Source: Adenophora triphylla var. japonica
Taxonomy: Eukaryota; Streptophyta; Magnoliopsida; Asterales; Campanulaceae
Assembly (NCBI GenBank): GCA_022495995.1
Contig: JAFEMH010004887.1
Span: forward strand, 123,612-187,611
DNA: 64,000 bases
Direction: 5' to 3'
The notes under the pieces: generated by a model
What the model saw: only the letters and a program-made list of their open reading frames with translations
What the model was told of the DNA's origin: nothing
The model's database searches: none
Made by a program: the position numbers and the translations under genes
Shown here: positions 44,698 to 57,517 of the stretch, one piece after another
Layout of the letters: every line of letters begins with the position of its first letter
Numbering within the stretch: the first letter of the stretch is position 1

Positions 44698-44830
44698 AAG
44701 TCTATTCAGATGTCTCTTACATCTCGGGTAGACTTACACGACATATCTCGGGTACATTTACACGAGATTTATGTCGTGTAAGTCTACCCGAGATACAAGA
44801 GGACATCTCGGGTAGACTGGCACGAGATAT
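44698..44830. repeat. ATCTCGGGTA/CGAGAT palindrome array, left end
   Basis: Alternating ATCTCGGGTAGACTTACACGA-type blocks and their complements, able to fold on themselves, 70-200 bp from the left TIR. They are related to the CTCGAG arrays further in. Confidence 0.75.
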
Positions 44831-44841
44831 GCATCAGAGGC

Positions 44842-45150
44842 TAATGTTTCACTTCAGCAACAGGAAAAGCTCAGCCCGAGTTTGAAATGTTTGTGATGTA
44901 GTTAATTCATCACTGATGTCCGGGTAGGAACCCTGCAAAATACAAATACAGTAGTATCAGTCAGTTTCCAGGATCCAGCATGTATCTCGGGTATATCCAC
45001 TCGAGACACATCTCGAGTAATATTACACGAGACACATCTCGAGTAAACTCACTCGAGATGCATCTCGAGTGTATTTACCCGAGATGTCCCCTGTACAGTT
45101 TAAAAAAAAACAAGATGGGATAATGTTTCACTTCAGCAACAGGAAAAGCT
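44842..45150. repeat. Ectopic copy of the transposase intron 1/exon 2 boundary
   Basis: The segment 44877-45118 matches 48246-48296 plus 57251-57447, that is the start of transposase exon 2 and part of intron 1, without the LTR retrotransposon. It is flanked by a 30-bp direct repeat (TAATGTTTCACTTCAGCAAC...) at 44842-44871 and 45121-45150. Its splice acceptor (reverse TTTTGCAG|GG) is intact. The CTCGAG palindromes at 44985-45090 belong to this copy. Confidence 0.85.
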
Positions 45151-45347
45151 AACAAGAGACTGAACTTGGAATAAAATTTGATTGTGAATGTGATAGGACA
45201 TCTCCACAAAAACCATGGGAGGGATGAATATACCATTACACGTATAGTATCGCCAAATTGTTTACGAAATGAAAGTGTTTACGAAACGAAAGCAATTAAT
45301 TCAAACATTCATACAAAGTGGATAAATAAAAAACCATAACACATATA

Positions 45348-46299
45348 CTATCCCAAATGTAATCTTTGTCTTCTTGCATCGCTGTCCTCCTCATATAGTC
45401 GACTGTACTCTGATGTCCTATCTTGGTATGGGAGGTGCAGTTGCCTTGCGCTTGGATCACATTGGGACCTCCAAGGGAGCGGTGTTGGTGGAATGGGGTA
45501 ATCATTGCCTAACATGTGAAGCTGCAAAAGCATTAACAGTTAAATACAAGGCCATCAAATATAACGACTATAAGTAGGACAACAAAATATAACTAATATA
45601 ATATAGATGATAAAGTAAAGTATCATACCGCTATAAAATGGGTGGGGACTTGTCCCAGCACAACTGTGTCCGTCGGTGGTTGTACTCCCGCACGTACGGT
45701 CACCGGAAGGCATAAGTTGCCACCGCTAGATCCGTACGAAATAAACGCCACGTTATACCTCGTGGCAATGATGTGCCCAACCTCTGGCAGCGTCATCCAA
45801 TAATAGTCGGGCGCCCGCGGTTCATAACAAGCAAGCTTACGTAACAGCTCCGATACCGGTATCCAAGATAGAACTCTCTCATAAAGCTCTTGGTGATCAC
45901 GCACCTCTGTGTAACATTCTGAGCGAACTCGGCCCCACGACTCCTCATCTCCGTATATTTGTAATGCTACGGCTCTATAGCCACAATGACCATCTCCTTT
46001 GACGTTGGTGATGCCTCCAATATAAGGGATAATGAAAGGCGGAAAATACGCCAAGTACGCGGAGTCGTATATACTAGTGTGATTGGGATGTCCATTTCCC
46101 TCTCCACGTCCCTGACCATGATCCCGTCCTCGACCCCCGTCCTCGACCTCGACCTCGACCTCGACCCCGTCCTCTCCCACGGCCAGGAAGGAGCTAGCGG
46201 TGGATGAGACGTAGGAGTACTAGCAGGGGTTGATGGTGTGGGTTTGGTAGGTGATTTCCGTTTGCGCGTGGAATCCAAACTCCCTTGGGTTGATGCCAT
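45348..46299 (-). pseudogene. OTU-domain cysteine protease of the MULE
   Basis: Exon 1 (46299-45629) starts MASTQGSLDSTRKRKSPTKP, with Pro/Ser-rich and Glu/Val/Arg-rich parts, then the OTU signature NVKGDGHCGYRAVALQIYG (about 46000-45945; Asp and Cys of DGHC present), the RSECYTEV region, and VPTHFIA with the expected His at the exon end. A donor GT at 45628 joins exon 2 (45521-45348; LHMLGNDYPIPPTPLPWR) after acceptor GCAG. OTU proteases remove ubiquitin, and OTU genes are known companions in plant MULEs. A frameshift near 46160-46180 separates the N-terminal part from the domain, possibly an assembly error in a repetitive GA-rich stretch. The catalytic residues look intact. Confidence 0.75.
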
Positions 46300-46419
46300 G
46301 AATGCACATCTAGACCTGAAACAGGGAAAAAATAAAAAGAAGTGTGAGAAGCAGTGTCAAATGTACAACAAACACCCAAAGATTTGAGGCATAATTTGCA
46401 TGAAAATACATACCCTTTT

Positions 46420-48296
46420 CTAGTCGAGGGCGGTGTAGCGGGGACTCCATAAAAGTTGTTTGTATGCTCCCAATTCGACGGTTCTCTTGAACTTCCGGGT
46501 CGGGGTTGATTCGCCTTTGAAGTATGATCGGCTCGGAAGCAACCATCGCGTGGTGATTAAGCCCTTCTTCCATATGCCATAATAACCTTCTCCCCACGGC
46601 TCAGTGTGTGCCTCAACTCTAGCCAACACATCTCGAAAACTGTCGATATCTATAGAGGGATCCTCAGATGAACGGGTGTCCACTTCAATGTCCAACTTCT
46701 TCCAGAACTCATCAATCATGGAAAGCTCAATCCGTCCCCCACGCTCCTCTATATGTGAAATCTCATGGGAACAGGGAAGTCCATGTGTCCGCCTGATGTA
46801 ACACCCGCAATCAGCCTCATTGATGACATAACCCGGAGTACGACCATACTTGAGTGTCTGAATTCGAGACCGCTCCTTTCTGATAAGATCCAAACCATGT
46901 CGACACTCTAGTCAATAGGTTGCGAAACAGATTAAGTTTATCCAAATCAAGTGGAGTTCGGTCTTCGCTCTATTCATAAACCGCTTGATATTTGTTAATG
47001 GATATGAAAGATTCTACGAGTCGTCTTGAAGATCGTGTCATAAGTAGAAGAAGCACTCTCCAATGCCTTCTTCAACCTGTTATGCTCACCCTCACACCTG
47101 TTTGTTGTATGGGTCCCAAAGTGTTTCCAACACATCCGTGTGCATGGACAGAATATTCCGAGCGTACGGAGTAATCCGTATCGCCGAGGTAATCCAATAA
47201 TTTAGGGTAAGATTTGTAATCGACAAGAAAATTCTTCCAACGTTCATCCCATTCGTCGGAGGTAGAGGCCGAGATTGCTTTATTGAACCTCCTCATGAAC
47301 GACTCTGCAAAGTCAATGCTACCGGTTTCTTTCAACCCACGCTCTCTAACATTCATCTCTATATGCCTCCGACACAAGATGTGTGCGGTGTGGGGAAAAA
47401 CTAAACGGATAGCACCGATGAAACCCAACTCCCGATTGTGACAAAACCGTAGGCAGCGAGGAGGTGTAAACAGACCGAGCAAACATTCCAATACCCATTT
47501 ATAATCACCCGTACTCGATGCCCGAGGAACACGGACGCGATTGTGAAATTATGGCCGGTAGAAGTAAACCCCACAATCTGCAAGAAGTACAATCCGTAGC
47601 AGCTTGGTGTTGAAGGTGCAAGCCACCCTCGATAACATACGGAAAACAGCTTAAGAATCTTCAATGCCGTAGGGCGAGCGAAGAATATATCTCCGATCGT
47701 GCCACTCTCGTGGTCAATCCTCATGAAGTATGTATACCCGTCATCGGCGAGCAATTTTAGGAAATGTTGAAGCGCGGTCCTCCTCGTCTTTCTCCTTCTC
47801 TATACTTTGTGATCGCGTTGCGAACGTGCATCGGAGTGCCGACGTTCGTCTCATCTTGCATCTTTAACATTCCTACTATGTTATTCGGACGCAACGAACA
47901 TTCGCTCGCGGTACAAACCGCCGCGTATTCACCGGGTGTCAATTTCCCGACAGAAACCCTTCCTGATACTTAGGAAATTCATGATTATGCACCCCATTCT
48001 TCACAACATAACCCCATAACCCATCACCACCCCTTTCTTTGGCATATAGTCTAAAAGTGCAATCCCTTTTCTTCGTACTTGTCTTCCTTTTGTTCATTGA
48101 TCTTCCGGCCCTGTGTTGTCCACCAAAATGACAAATTATGTTTGCGTACGCAAGAACATTTCCACGTCTATTCTTCGAGTCCTTTATAACAAGGTATATA
48201 TTACGGCGCCTCGCGATGGCTTGTACATGGGCAAAGAAGCTCCACCGAGTTTGAAATGTTTGTGATGTAGTGAATTCATCACTGATGTCCGGGTAG
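46420..48296 (-). pseudogene. MULE transposase, exon 2, broken and inactive
   Basis: Segments in order on the minus strand: SYPDISDEFTTSQTFQTRWS (FAR1-like start at 48296), KKRDCTFRLYAKE, GVHNHEFPKYQEGF, LTPGEYAAVC (47930), ADDGYTYFMRIDHESGTIGD (47750), ACTFNTKLLRI (about 47625), ECLLGLFTPPRCLRF (47490), IRLVFPHTAHILCRRHIEMN, and a SWIM finger CGCYIRRTHGLPCSH (about 46800). The usual catalytic DxTY is A-C-T-F (GCT at 47623-47621) and the TDRE motif is H-N-R-E (AAT at 47437-47435), so two catalytic Asp are missing. Several frameshifts (near 47945, 47770, 47500) occur. The 5' end is cut by the LTR retrotransposon; exon 1 is at 57733-57518. Confidence 0.8.
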
Positions 48297-51202
48297 TGTG
48301 AGGACCCCGACCCGGAACCTACACGTGTCCCGAGCTGGAGCGTCCTCAAACTATCCCAAATTTCCTAAACTTTTAAAACCTTCATTTAACTTTCAAAAAT
48401 AAATACCATTATTAAACCCATTTCATAATAAATCTATACTTTTTCACAAAGGAGAAATAGCTATCCAACTTAGAATATAAGAAACGTTTTTAGTTACAAA
48501 ACGGCTTTGGTTATGACATAAAATAAAGATTTATAATTACAATTCCATAATGAATTATACCAAAGTACACTTTCTATACCAAACTAATCATACCCCGACA
48601 ATTCCCACAATATAACTTCCAAACTCCTCACCGCCCTTACTTGACTGGTCCACCTGTCTCAGAATCTAAAACAGTAAAGGGGAGAGGGGTGAGAATAAAT
48701 CTCAGCCAGCTATTATGGATGCAGCAAGATGCCATACAAGATGCAACACGTAGCATGGCAACACATCAAAAGACATATTCATATAACCCGAGAGGCTCCC
48801 TGCCGCCAACCGTCCCATACCGGTTGGAGACAACGACCACCAAAGATGAATATATCACAACACGTAAGTACGATAAAGTAACACTTAGAAGGATACTGAG
48901 CCAAGGTTTCATCTCCAAAAGGATATACACATCCGAGCAAAGAAGAATACGATGAAGCGGTTCCGGAACCATGAACAATAACAAGACTGGGGACTCGGAC
49001 ACACGGTCGTATCCCCAGGTGAAAACTAGACCATCTACCTCAAAAGGAGATGCTAGCCCACAAATCCCACACAAGGGGGACAAACTCGGCAATGTATGAA
49101 TTATAATGAACTCGGCTCGGTGCCATTATAAATCCATAACATTGCCCAACAAACAATTAAATCAATACCACTGATTTACATAACTAAGCACAAGTAATAA
49201 CATACTTGCTTAACCAAACATTGTATGATCCAAAGTAGGGATACATACTACAACAAAGATATCATGAAGATAGCAATACTATATCAAGTATTCAACATTA
49301 TCAAGCACGTAATAGATACTTGAATAAATTCCACAAAAAGGGATAACAATATATCAACATAGTAAAATATACTCATGTTCAACCAATAATCAGTAGCGCA
49401 AAGATTTGATCAACACACAATGCACAATATAATCAATGTATATGAACCCAAAGTAAGGCAAGGAAATACCATCAATCCATCCTACAAGGTCTTTATACAA
49501 TAATACAAGGCCTCTATGAAGATCCAAGTTCAATTTACCAAGTTAGAATCATTTCTGCTAAGTTACCAAACTAGGTTAACTAGCGCTTTCCAAGCAACAT
49601 TTAAAGTACTTCCCCAATTCCATTTTGATCACTTAGGATGTTAATGCGTAGCCAAAGTACTCTACTTTAATCTAGGTTAAAGAGATTCCATTTTGGTTCG
49701 AGTTTGATTAGGTTTGAACAACTCTAAACTTGGTGTGAAAAACTGTGCCAGGGCACCGACTCGTGCCCCAGGGCACGACTCGTGCCCATTGCACCATCCT
49801 TCGATTCCGTCGTCCCCTACAAGGCACGACTTCCTTATAACTCTAGTCACGACTCGTCCCACACCTCAGCACGACTCGTGCCACGTGGCACGACTCGTGA
49901 CTCCGAGCCTGTAATCAACATAGAAGCGTAAATCCTTCATCACTTATACCCATTTGTTCCCAACCAAGTTTCCTTTATTTTGTGTAAACCTAGAAAGCTT
50001 ACTAACTTCATACTTCACATACTAAATCATTTTAGACCCAATTATGTTATAATCTAAATCATTTATCACTCCGATTTCCAATAAACAAATCTTCCAACCA
50101 AGAGCCTTCTAATTTTGTGAATCTAAGGGACAATTCTAGCTTTGTTACTTCCTTCTAACTCATTAAATCTCCAAAGTACCATGCCCTTAACCTAGATCAT
50201 TACTACTTGGTTTTCCACCCACTTTACTACCCTTTTCAAGATTTAACATTCCAAATCTAACTCCACCCATTTCTTATACTTCCAAATTTTCTTCCATTAA
50301 CAACAATATCATACTATGTTATTTACCCATTTCACTATCACTTTTCAAGTATAATTTTCATAATTTAATTAACCCATTTGCTCACTTTCTTGACCCATTT
50401 TAATAACACATTTCAAATTAAATCTTCTAAACTAATTTCACCCATTTCTTATAATCAAATCAATCCCTAATAACCATAACATCATTCTATGCCATTTATC
50501 ACATTCTCAAGTCCCAAAAAAGTGGTCTAAAGCAATAGATAACCATTATCATCACAAGAACAACATTAGCAAATTCATGAGCATTCATAGAAGAGAAGGG
50601 TCATAATAACTCACTTTAATATAAGTAAATGGATCATTGATTTCTTGAGCTTGCTAAACTCCTCTTGATCTCCCGATTCCAAAAGTACCCTCGATCTAAA
50701 AATGGTGAAGAATTTATCTTGGTAGGAGCCTTGGAAGTGAAGCTCCAACAATGGCTTCCATGGATTGCTTGAGAGAGAAAGTGAAGAGAAGAAGATGAAG
50801 AAGGAGGGAGGAGTATTTTGATGGTAAAAAGGGGAAGGGGGGGCCGGATGGAGAGGATAGGGAGAGAGTATGGGTGAGTTGACTTGTGAGGGGAGATGGA
50901 GAGTGATTTAGGGAGGGTTTTAAGGGAGTTGTCCCCTCCTCAATTACTCCTAACCAAAACTCTTTCACTAATTTAAATTAATTCTCCCAATCCACAACAT
51001 TTTATTTGTCCATTTACTACTACTACATTCTATTACTTTATTTATTTCTAATTATCATTTTTCCTCTAGAACATTATTTATTTTCTTATCATTTTATCCT
51101 AATATAAAAATCAAAAATATAAAATGATCACATAATATTAACCATAATATTAAAAGCACACAATATGGTGTTAAATTAGTGCCTAGGGTTAGGGTCGTTA
51201 CA
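48297..51202 (-). repeat. 3' LTR of the nested retrotransposon
   Basis: 2906 bp. Contains the palindrome cluster GGCACGACTCGTGCC at about 49748-49900 and a purine-rich stretch near 50740-50935. It differs from its partner LTR by many small indels and substitutions. Confidence 0.93.
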
Positions 51203-51222
51203 CTCACTCCCCCTTAAAGAAA
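51203..51222 (-). promoter_or_regulatory. Polypurine tract
   Basis: On the minus strand TTTCTTTAAGGGGGAGTGAG directly abuts the 3' LTR, the expected primer site for plus-strand DNA synthesis. Confidence 0.8.
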
Positions 51223-54200
51223 ATTCGTCCCGAATTTGACCGTCACTTACCTAACAGATCAACCCGCCTGCTACATGTATACCTCGTACTTCAATTCCCA
51301 ACTAATCTCTTCAATGTTGTAATTCTTCCCCAAAAATTTTCTAATTCCAATAATAATATGATATTACCCTATAAGCTTCTCCAAACTCACCCCAACAATT
51401 TAGAGATCGATGTTTTCTTCCCAACTATGCCTCATACGGTTTTATCTCAATGCTAGAATGATAATTGCTATAATACGCACCCAACCACTGGTAATCGTAG
51501 GACCTATCGACTACTAAAATCCATTGTACATGCCCGTAGCATATCATCAACAAAAAGTAATAATTCCTCAAATTTTCACAAGGTTAAATTTAATAGCATC
51601 CGTACATTCTAAAAGGATCTTTCCCAAATGATGTCTATCCAATCCATTTAATACTATGGGGTTTATACAACTAAACGATCCCCTAACATATATGAGGACT
51701 TGATCAAAGAATTGCATCACTATAAACATATACGATGAGTAGAAAATACAATCAACTTTCTATAAACAAAACAACATACTCCTTTTTACTTCCAAGGTAA
51801 CCCAATCACAAAACTCCATCGCTTTAATACTCTTAAGTTCAACCTAGAACTCTAAGTATTTTAATAAATCTTCTAATGTCAACATTCTATTATCACCATT
51901 CAATGTTCCAATTATGTTCAGACTAAAGGACAAATCAATATTCAAATTGAAGGGTTGGCCGCCCACAACGGAGCCGATCCAACTCCAAAACAAAACCGAG
52001 TCTATTGTGACCGACACAATAGTAACCCCACATTTATCAATTCATTTCTGATCAAAACTTTAATATACTTAATCAATGTAGGGAAACTAGGTTGCCTTTT
52101 TAACTTGCTTTTGTACGAACTATACCTTTAAAATAACATGTCTTTCTAAATTTACAACATTTTTCAAAATTCCAAGGATAGATAAAATGATATCAATTGA
52201 GACTCGAATGGTTTATTTATTTAAAACCGGCCCATACCAGCTTTAATTAACTAAACCACTCGTAAATTTCAAAGGATTGATAAGCTAACAAAATAACTCT
52301 GGTGATTTAATTATCTACAACCGTCCCATACCAAAATGTAGATAGTTAAATTACTCACAGATTTTAATTTGCACGAAAATGGTTTATCGACCTTATTAAA
52401 TCAACTATCCCCGAAGGGCACAATTGCTCATACCGAAGTTCAACACACACTTCCGAGTTTTAAAACACATTTAAACAATTCTAACATATTATTCTTGTTT
52501 AACTGCTATTTATAGTGTAGCCACCACTCATAACATTTTACTTAGTTGAATTCTCTCGTAAGAAAACACAATCTCGCAATACTATTATTATCCTTGATAA
52601 ATAACACTAAAACAATCACTAAGATTATAAACTAGGTAAATCATCCTCAAATTGCAATTAACCTTAATCGGTGCAAACTAACTTACTTCCCAATAACCAT
52701 CAACAACTCAAAATCCGTATAACGTCAATCTCTTCCAAACGTCACACAATTCCTCATATGATTCACGTAACTAAGTCGAACTATAGTATATATCCATCCT
52801 AAGGTATCCGTCTTCCAATAAGATTTATCCTCAATTTATTTTCTCAACTAATGATAATCAATTCTCAAACGAACCATATACATATATTACTAATTTCTCA
52901 AGTTGATCCTTTAAGTCACCAATAACTACATCTATTATACTTCTTCACATTTACCCTATTTACCTCTCCATAGCTAGTACACAATCCATAAATCAAAACG
53001 TTCATACTAGATACAAATGTTGTCTTAAGTACATCCTTACAACAATTATTCACCGCAATCGTAACACCCGAAATTCAACCGATAACCATTGAAAGTATCC
53101 TACAAATTCTAAAATCAAGCCATGCAAATTATCAACAAGTGATAACGAATACTTATTGCTTATACATACTAATTTGAGATCTCTATAACCTTATAATTAA
53201 CCACCAAGTATCATCTTTTCTAAATACAGTAACAATTTATCCTTACTGAGAGTCGCTAAGCTAGTTATCTTCTATATCAATTAATTTCTCAAGTTGAATC
53301 ATCAATTCCATCATCCCAATTTGTATACTCTAACTAGGGATCCGAATTCCGAAATAGTGACTTATATCTACTCACCTTCAATATCCCGGTATGATACTCC
53401 GATGAAAACCCATTTTTGAAACTCACTTGAAAAACACCACTTAGTCAACTAATAACACATAAGGCAAAGTTATATTATTTCTATAAGGTCTCGTACTCGC
53501 GATATTTTATAACTCATATAATCTCACTTAGACTATCACTTCCAATACTAGTCTCATGAACCTAGTCTCTACCAAGCGACACCAATGTATAAATACTCAC
53601 GCACGTTATACAACTATAAACTACTCTTAATTAGGTCATATACCTAACCTCAACTAAGAGTTCGAAAATTTATTTACCACTGTTCATGAGATAACTTAAG
53701 TGTATTTTAAATCAAACATATCGCACAACCCAAATAACCTTCACATCCCTTAGGTCAGACTTTCGACATTTACGCATATGTGATAAAATAGCAAATAATG
53801 ACTCATCCGCCTCTACCACACACTGAGGCAAATCAAACATAGATAAGGAGACTCGCTTCTTGCGACATTCCTCCTCAAACACAACAACTACTCAATTAAT
53901 TCAAAGTTAACATATCGATGATTCACGGATAGGTAACTCGACCAAATCCACCGGCAATACATGCCCACTTAATCACAATTACCAAGATAATTAAGGATGA
54001 TTCGAGGTACGACCCCATCGGAGCAGAACCTCCAACACATAAGGCAAACTCTTAGGCCAATTATGCACATAAAGATGAAATGTAATGCCACATGAGAACG
54101 AATGCACGAGGATTTATAAAAGTATGAACCCTAATTTTCGAGACAGTAAAATACCTCAAATGATGGTGGGGAAATCTATCTTTCTATAACTCACCCTTCC

Positions 54201-54320
54201 TTGATTCCTCGGTTGGTCAATATCATTTTCTGTCTTTGAACAAATTCCTGCATAATGCTCTCGACGTAAGTTACCACACACTCACTCAGGCCCTAGACTC
54301 TACCCCGAGAATTCTAACCG
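51223..54320. other. Internal region of the retrotransposon, no genes
   Basis: About 3.1 kb of AT-rich sequence without a supported ORF on either strand. I found no gag, protease, reverse transcriptase or integrase motif. Mobilisation would need proteins from an autonomous relative. Confidence 0.75.
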
Positions 54321-54333
54321 AGCTCTGATACCA
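54321..54333 (-). promoter_or_regulatory. Primer binding site (initiator tRNA-Met type)
   Basis: The minus strand reads TGGTATCAGAGCT two bases from the 5' LTR. TGGTATCAGAGC is complementary to the 3' end of plant initiator tRNA-Met, the usual primer. Confidence 0.9.
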
Positions 54334-54335
54334 AC

Positions 54336-57250
54336 TGTGAGGACCCCGACCCGGAACCTACACGTGTCCCGAGCTGGAGCGTCCTCAAACTATCCCAAAT
54401 TTCCTAAACTTTTAAAACCTTCATTTAACTTTCAAAAATAAATACCATTATTAAACCCATTTCATAATAAATCTATACTTTTTCACAAAGGAGAAATAGC
54501 TATCCAACTTAGAATATAAGAAACGTTTTTAGTTACAAAACGGCTTTGGTTATGACATAAAATAAAGATTTATAATTACAATTCCATAATGAATTATACC
54601 AAAGTACACTTTCTATACCAAACTAATCATACCCCGACAATTCCCACAATATAACTTCCAAACTCCTCACCGCCCTTACTTGATCGGTCCAATTGCCTCG
54701 TAATCTAAAACAAGAAAGGGGAGAGGGGCGAGAATAAATCTCAAATGAACTATTATGGATGCAGAAGATGCCATACAAGATGCAACACGTAGCATGGCAA
54801 CACATCAAAAGACATATTCATATAACCCGAGAGGCTCGCCGCCAACCGTCCCATACCGGCTGGAGACAACCCACTACCAAAGATGAATATATCACAACAC
54901 GTAAGTACGATAAAGTAACACTTAGAAGGATATCTGAGCCAAGGTTTCATCTCCAAAAGGATATACACATCCGAGCAAAGAAGAATACCATGAAGCGGTT
55001 CCTAACCATGAACAATAATAAGATTTCCTGGGACTCTGACACACAATGTATCCCCTGAAAACTAGACCATCTACCTCAAAAGGAGATGCTAGCCCACAAA
55101 TCCCACACAAGGGGGACAAACTCAAGAATGTATTGAATTATAATGAACTCGGCTCGGTGCCATTATAAATCCATAACATTGCCCAACAAACAATTAAATC
55201 AATACCACTGATTTACATAACTAAGCACAAAATAACATACTTGCTTAACCAAACATTGTATGATCCAAAGTAGGGATACATACTACAACAAAGATATCAT
55301 GAAGATAGCAATACTATATCAAGTATTCAACATTATCAAGCACGTAATAGATACTTGAATAAATTCCACAAAAAGGGATAACAATATATCAACATAGTAA
55401 AATATACTCATGTTCAACCAATAATCAGAGCGCAAAGATTTGATCAACACACAATGCACAATATAATCAATGTATATGAACCCAAAGTAAGGCAAGGAAA
55501 TACCATCAATCCATCCTACAAGGTCTTTATACAATAATACAAGGCCTCTATGAAGATCCAAGTTCAATTTACCAAGTTAGAATCATTTCTCAAGCTAAGT
55601 TACCAAACTAGGTTAACTAAAGCGCTTTCCAAGCAACATACTTAAAGTACTTCCCCAATTCCATTTTGATCACTTAGGATGTCAATGCGTAGCCAAAGTA
55701 CTCTACTTTTAATCTAGGTTAAAGAGATTCCATTTTGGTTCGAGTTTGATTAGGTTTCAACAACTCTAAACTTGGTGTGAAAAAACCGTGCCAGTGGCAC
55801 GACTCGTGCCCCAGTGGCACGACTCGTGCCCATTGCACCATCCTTCGATTCTCGTCGTCCCCTACAAGGCACGACTTCCTTATAACTCTAGTCACGACTC
55901 GTCCCACACCTCAGCACGACTCGTGCCACAGTGGCACGACTCGTGACTCCGAGCCCGTAATCAACATAGAAGCAGTAAATCCTTCATCACTTATACCCAT
56001 TTGTTCCCAACCAAGTTTCCTTTATTTTGTGTAAACCTAGAAAGCTTACTAACTTCATACTTTCACATACTAAATCATTTTAGACCCAATTATGTTATAA
56101 TCTAAATCATTTATCACCTGATTTCCAATAAACAAATCTTCCAACCAAGAGCCTTCTAATTTGTGAATCTAAGGGACAATTCTAGCTTTGTTACTTCCTT
56201 CTAACTCATTAAATCTCCAAAGTACCATGCCCTTAACCTAGATCATTACTACTTGGTTTTCCACCCACTTTACTACCCTTTTCAAGATTTAACATTCCAA
56301 ATCTAACTCCACCCATTTCTTATACTTCCCAAATTTTCTTCCATTAACAACAATATCATACTATGTTATTTTACCCATTTCACTATCACTTTTCAAGTAT
56401 AATTTTCATAATTTAATTAACCCATTTGCTCACTTTCTTGACCCATTTTAATAACACATTTCAAAATTAAATCTTCTAAACTAATTTCACCCATTTCTTA
56501 TAATCAAATCAATCCCTAATAACCATAACATCATTCTATGCCATTTATCACATTCTCAAGTCCCAAAGTGGTCTAAAGCAATAGATAACCATTATCATCA
56601 CAAGAACAACATTAGCAAATTCATGAGCATTCATAAGAGAAGGGTCATAATAACTCACTTTAATATAGTAAATGGATCATTGATTTCTTGAGCTTGCTAA
56701 ACTCCTCTTGATCTCCCGATTCCAAAAGTACCCTTGGATCTAAAAATGGTGAAGAATTTATCTTGGTAGGAGCCTTGGAAGTGAAGCTCCAACAATGGCT
56801 TCCATGGATTGATTGAGAGAGAAAGTGAAGAGAAGAAGATGAAGAAGGAGGGAGGAGTATTTTGATGGTAAAAAGGGGAAGGGGGGCCGTTTGATGGAGA
56901 GGATAGTGGAGGGAGTAATGGGTGAGTTGACTTGTGAGGGGAGATGGAGAGTGATTTAGGGAGGGTTTTAAGGAGTTGTCCCTCCTCAATTACTCCCAAC
57001 CAAAACTCTTTCACTAATTTAAATTAATTCTCCCAATCCACAACATTTTATTTGTCCATTTACTACTACTACATTCTATTACTTTATTTATTTCTAATTA
57101 TCATTTTTTCCTCTAGAACATTATTTATTTTCTTATCATTTTATCCTAATATAAAAATCAAAAATATAAAATGATCACATAATATTAACCATAATATTAA
57201 AAGCACACAATATGGTGTTAAATTAGTGCCTAGTGGTTGTGGTCGTTACA
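54336..57250 (-). repeat. 5' LTR of the nested retrotransposon
   Basis: 2915 bp. Palindrome cluster at about 55790-55950. Where its partner has GGG it often has GTGG (for example 55794, 55813, 57237). Confidence 0.93.
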
Positions 57251-57304
57251 GTAGGAACCCCGCAAAATACAAATACAAGTAGTATCGAGTCGGTTTCCAG
57301 ATCC

Positions 57305-57420
57305 AAGATGTATCTCGGGTATATCCACTGAGACACATCTCGAGTAATATTACACGAGACACATCTCGAGTAAACTCACTGAGATGCATCTCGAGTGTAT
57401 TTACCCGAGATGTCCCCTGT
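57305..57420. repeat. CTCGAG palindrome array in transposase intron 1
   Basis: ATCTCGGGTATATCCACTGAG, ACATCTCGAGTAATATTACA, CACGAGACACATCTCGAGTA and GAGATGCATCTCGAG blocks, the same as in the ectopic copy at 44985-45090. Confidence 0.8.
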
Positions 57421-57517
57421 ACAGCTTTAAAAAAAAAACAAGATGGGATTTTTAAAACAAGATGGGATTTTTATTTTTATTTTGATCACAATACACAAAA
57501 AAAAATTAACAACTTAC

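Larger units (their letters stand above)
48297..57250 (-). mobile_element. Non-autonomous LTR retrotransposon nested in the MULE transposase
   Basis: LTRs at 48297-51202 and 54336-57250 start TGTGAGGACCCCG and end GTCGTTACA (the second as GGTCGTTACA after a GTGG variant). The internal region 51203-54335 is AT-rich and has no ORF of note, hence non-autonomous. Orientation is minus: the PBS lies beside the right LTR and the PPT beside the left one. Flanks share GTAG; the empty-site copy at about 44927 reads CCGGGTAGGAACC without interruption. Two LTRs of about 2.9 kb around a 3.1-kb core is an unusual proportion. Confidence 0.92.

Noticed and set aside
46080..46200. Plus-strand ORF with Asp/Leu repeats as a gene
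   Set aside because: Antisense to the GA-rich part of the OTU exon.
21778..57250. Treating each TGTGAGGACCCCG block as a separate complete retrotransposon
   Set aside because: Only 48297-57250 has two LTRs with PBS and PPT; 21778-24136 is a solo LTR with its own 5-bp duplication.
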